Assembly: GCA_902805995.1 (NCBI GenBank) | Contig: CADCUU010000104.1 | Span: forward strand, 1-7,253 | Direction: 5' to 3' | Source: an uncultured Rubellimicrobium sp. | GTDB lineage: Bacteria; Pseudomonadota; Alphaproteobacteria; Rhodobacterales; Rhodobacteraceae | DNA length: 7,253 nt | In this document: one piece after another, positions 6,349 through 7,253 of the stretch | Numbering within the stretch: the first letter of the stretch is position 1 | How the letters are laid out: every line of letters starts with the position of its first letter | The notes under the pieces: model-generated | Told to the model about the DNA's origin: nothing | The model's database searches: none | Seen by the model: the letters and a program-made list of their open reading frames with translations, nothing else | Made by a program: the position numbers and the translations under genes

Positions 6349-6504
6349 GGAAATGGTCCTTGCGGTTGTCGGGGCATCAGTCGGGGCGGTTGCGGCCCCT
6401 TGCGCGGGCCGGGGCCCCGGGTGGGACCGCCGGCCCCCCAGCCGTCGGGACCCATGGGGCCGCCCCCTAGCGCATCCCGCCCATTTGCGCCAGAGGAGCG
6501 CGCC
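6349..6504. promoter_or_regulatory. divergent efp-epmA intergenic region
   Basis: These 156 bases separate the two divergent starts and must contain both promoters unless they lie within the coding regions. I see no convincing -35/-10 pair on either strand. It contains a perfect 12-bp palindrome CCGGGGCCCCGG (6409-6420). Ribosome sites are clear at both ends: AAGGA for efp (6361-6357) and AGGAG for epmA (6494-6498). Confidence 0.5.
6357..6361 (-). promoter_or_regulatory. Shine-Dalgarno site fixing the efp GTG start
   Basis: Read on the minus strand this is AAGGA, 8 bases before GTG at 6348. It decides the start, as no ATG is available at the conserved N-terminus of EF-P. Confidence 0.65.
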
Positions 6505-7253
6505 ATGACCGACCCCTGGTGGACCCCCGCGCGCCATGAGACGCGCCGCCCGCTTCTCCTGGCCCGCAACCTCATGCTGTCGCAGTTGCGCGGCTGGTTC
6601 GCGGAGCGCGACTTCCTGGAGGCCGACCCAAGCGGGTTGCAGGCCTCCCCCGGGAACGAGGCGCACCTCCACGCCTTCGGCACGGAGGCCATCGGCAACG
6701 ACGGCGCGGCGCGGCGGCTTTACCTGCACACAAGCCCGGAATTCGCGCTCAAGAAGCTGCTCGCGGCGGGGGAGCGGCGGCTGTTCTCGGTCTCCCATGT
6801 CTGGCGCAACCGGGAGAGGGGGCCCCTGCACCATCCCGAGTTCACCATGCTGGAATGGTACCGGGTGGGGGAGCCCTATGCGGTGCTGATGGAGGATTGC
6901 CGGGCGGTGCTGGGCTTGGCGGCGCGGGCCACGGGGGCGCAGGTGCTGCGGTTCCGGGACCGGGTCTGCGACCCCTTTGCGGAGCCGGAGCGGCTGTCGG
7001 TCGCGGAGGCCTTCGACCGACATGCGGGGATCGACCTTCTGTCCACGATCCGGCCCAACGGCACAACAGATGCCGGTGCGCTGCGGGAGGAGGCGGAGGC
7101 CGCGGGGATGCGGCTTGCGGACGACGATACGTGGTCGGACATCCTGTCGAAGATCCTCACCACCCGGGTGGAGCCGAACCTGGGGCTGGGACGGCCCACG
7201 GTCCTCGACCGCTATCCGGCGGCTGAGGCGGCGCTGGCGCGGCGCGTGCCGGA
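6505..7253 (+). CDS. epmA: EF-P--(R)-beta-lysine ligase EpmA, 3' end outside window
   Basis: EpmA is a class II lysyl-tRNA synthetase paralogue lacking the tRNA-anticodon domain; it activates (R)-beta-lysine and attaches it to the EF-P lysine. The frame opens at ATG 6505 and stays open to the last base (249 complete codons); E. coli EpmA is about 325 residues, so about three quarters are present. Visible landmarks: [13 protein letters not shown] (75-87), class II motif 2 with VWRNRE (99-104) and the hallmark [12 protein letters not shown] (109-120), and VEPNLG (222-227) matching VEPNIG in the E. coli enzyme. The start has AGGAG at 6494-6498, 6 bases upstream. It is divergent from efp, its substrate, 156 bases away. 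The missing C-terminus should hold class II motif 3. The next gene may be epmB (lysine 2,3-aminomutase), which makes the beta-lysine; this is inference. Confidence 0.95.
   Translation, partial: MTDPWWTPARHETRRPLLLARNLMLSQLRGWFAERDFLEADPSGLQASPGNEAHLHAFGTEAIGNDGAARRLYLHTSPEFALKKLLAAGERRLFSVSHVWRNRERGPLHHPEFTMLEWYRVGEPYAVLMEDCRAVLGLAARATGAQVLRFRDRVCDPFAEPERLSVAEAFDRHAGIDLLSTIRPNGTTDAGALREEAEAAGMRLADDDTWSDILSKILTTRVEPNLGLGRPTVLDRYPAAEAALARRVP

Noticed and set aside
6349..7023. N-terminal extension of efp by a continuous open frame
   Set aside because: The extension is antisense to epmA and crosses the promoter region; EF-P begins at [11 protein letters not shown] and has its own ribosome site.

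Overview
The window is very GC-rich (roughly 70% by eye, third codon positions almost all G or C), densely coded and has short intergenic gaps. The gene families are alphaproteobacterial, most like the Rhodobacterales (Roseobacter/Rhodobacter/Rubellimicrobium type). This rests on composition and remembered family resemblance, not on a database search. No rRNA, tRNA, CRISPR array, insertion sequence, phage gene or attachment site is visible.

Layout. (1) 1-1217, plus strand: the C-terminal third of an EamA/DMT-type membrane transporter, then a D-2-hydroxyacid dehydrogenase whose ATG overlaps the transporter stop (ATGA). (2) 1272-3968, minus strand, convergent with block 1 across a short hairpin: in transcription order a family-2 glycosyltransferase (probable TTG start), a classical SDR oxidoreductase (GTG start) and a denD-type D-erythronate dehydrogenase. 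The last two share a TGATG stop/start overlap. (3) 4165-5712, plus strand, divergent from the glycosyltransferase: a KpsE/CtrB/BexC-like polysaccharide co-polymerase/export inner-membrane protein with an unusually long Ala/Pro/Gly-rich cytoplasmic tail. A 14-bp-stem hairpin at 5718-5760 separates it from the convergent efp gene. (4) 5782-7253: efp (minus strand, GTG start) and, divergently, epmA (plus strand, running off the window end), which encodes the enzyme that attaches beta-lysine to EF-P.

How they work together. The transporter, hydroxyacid dehydrogenase, SDR and DenD look like a small module for uptake or export and oxidation/reduction of hydroxy acids or acid sugars, but no kinase or decarboxylase of the known erythronate route is present here. 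The glycosyltransferase and the KpsE-like protein form a divergent pair pointing to a surface polysaccharide. EF-P and EpmA are a translation-factor/modifier pair that rescues ribosomes at polyproline stretches, and the neighbouring KpsE-like protein is itself very proline-rich. Nothing here is clearly a new system. The most unusual items are the KpsE-like tail, the isolated polysaccharide pair, the incomplete denD context and the nested dyad symmetry in the 3969-4164 divergent region.
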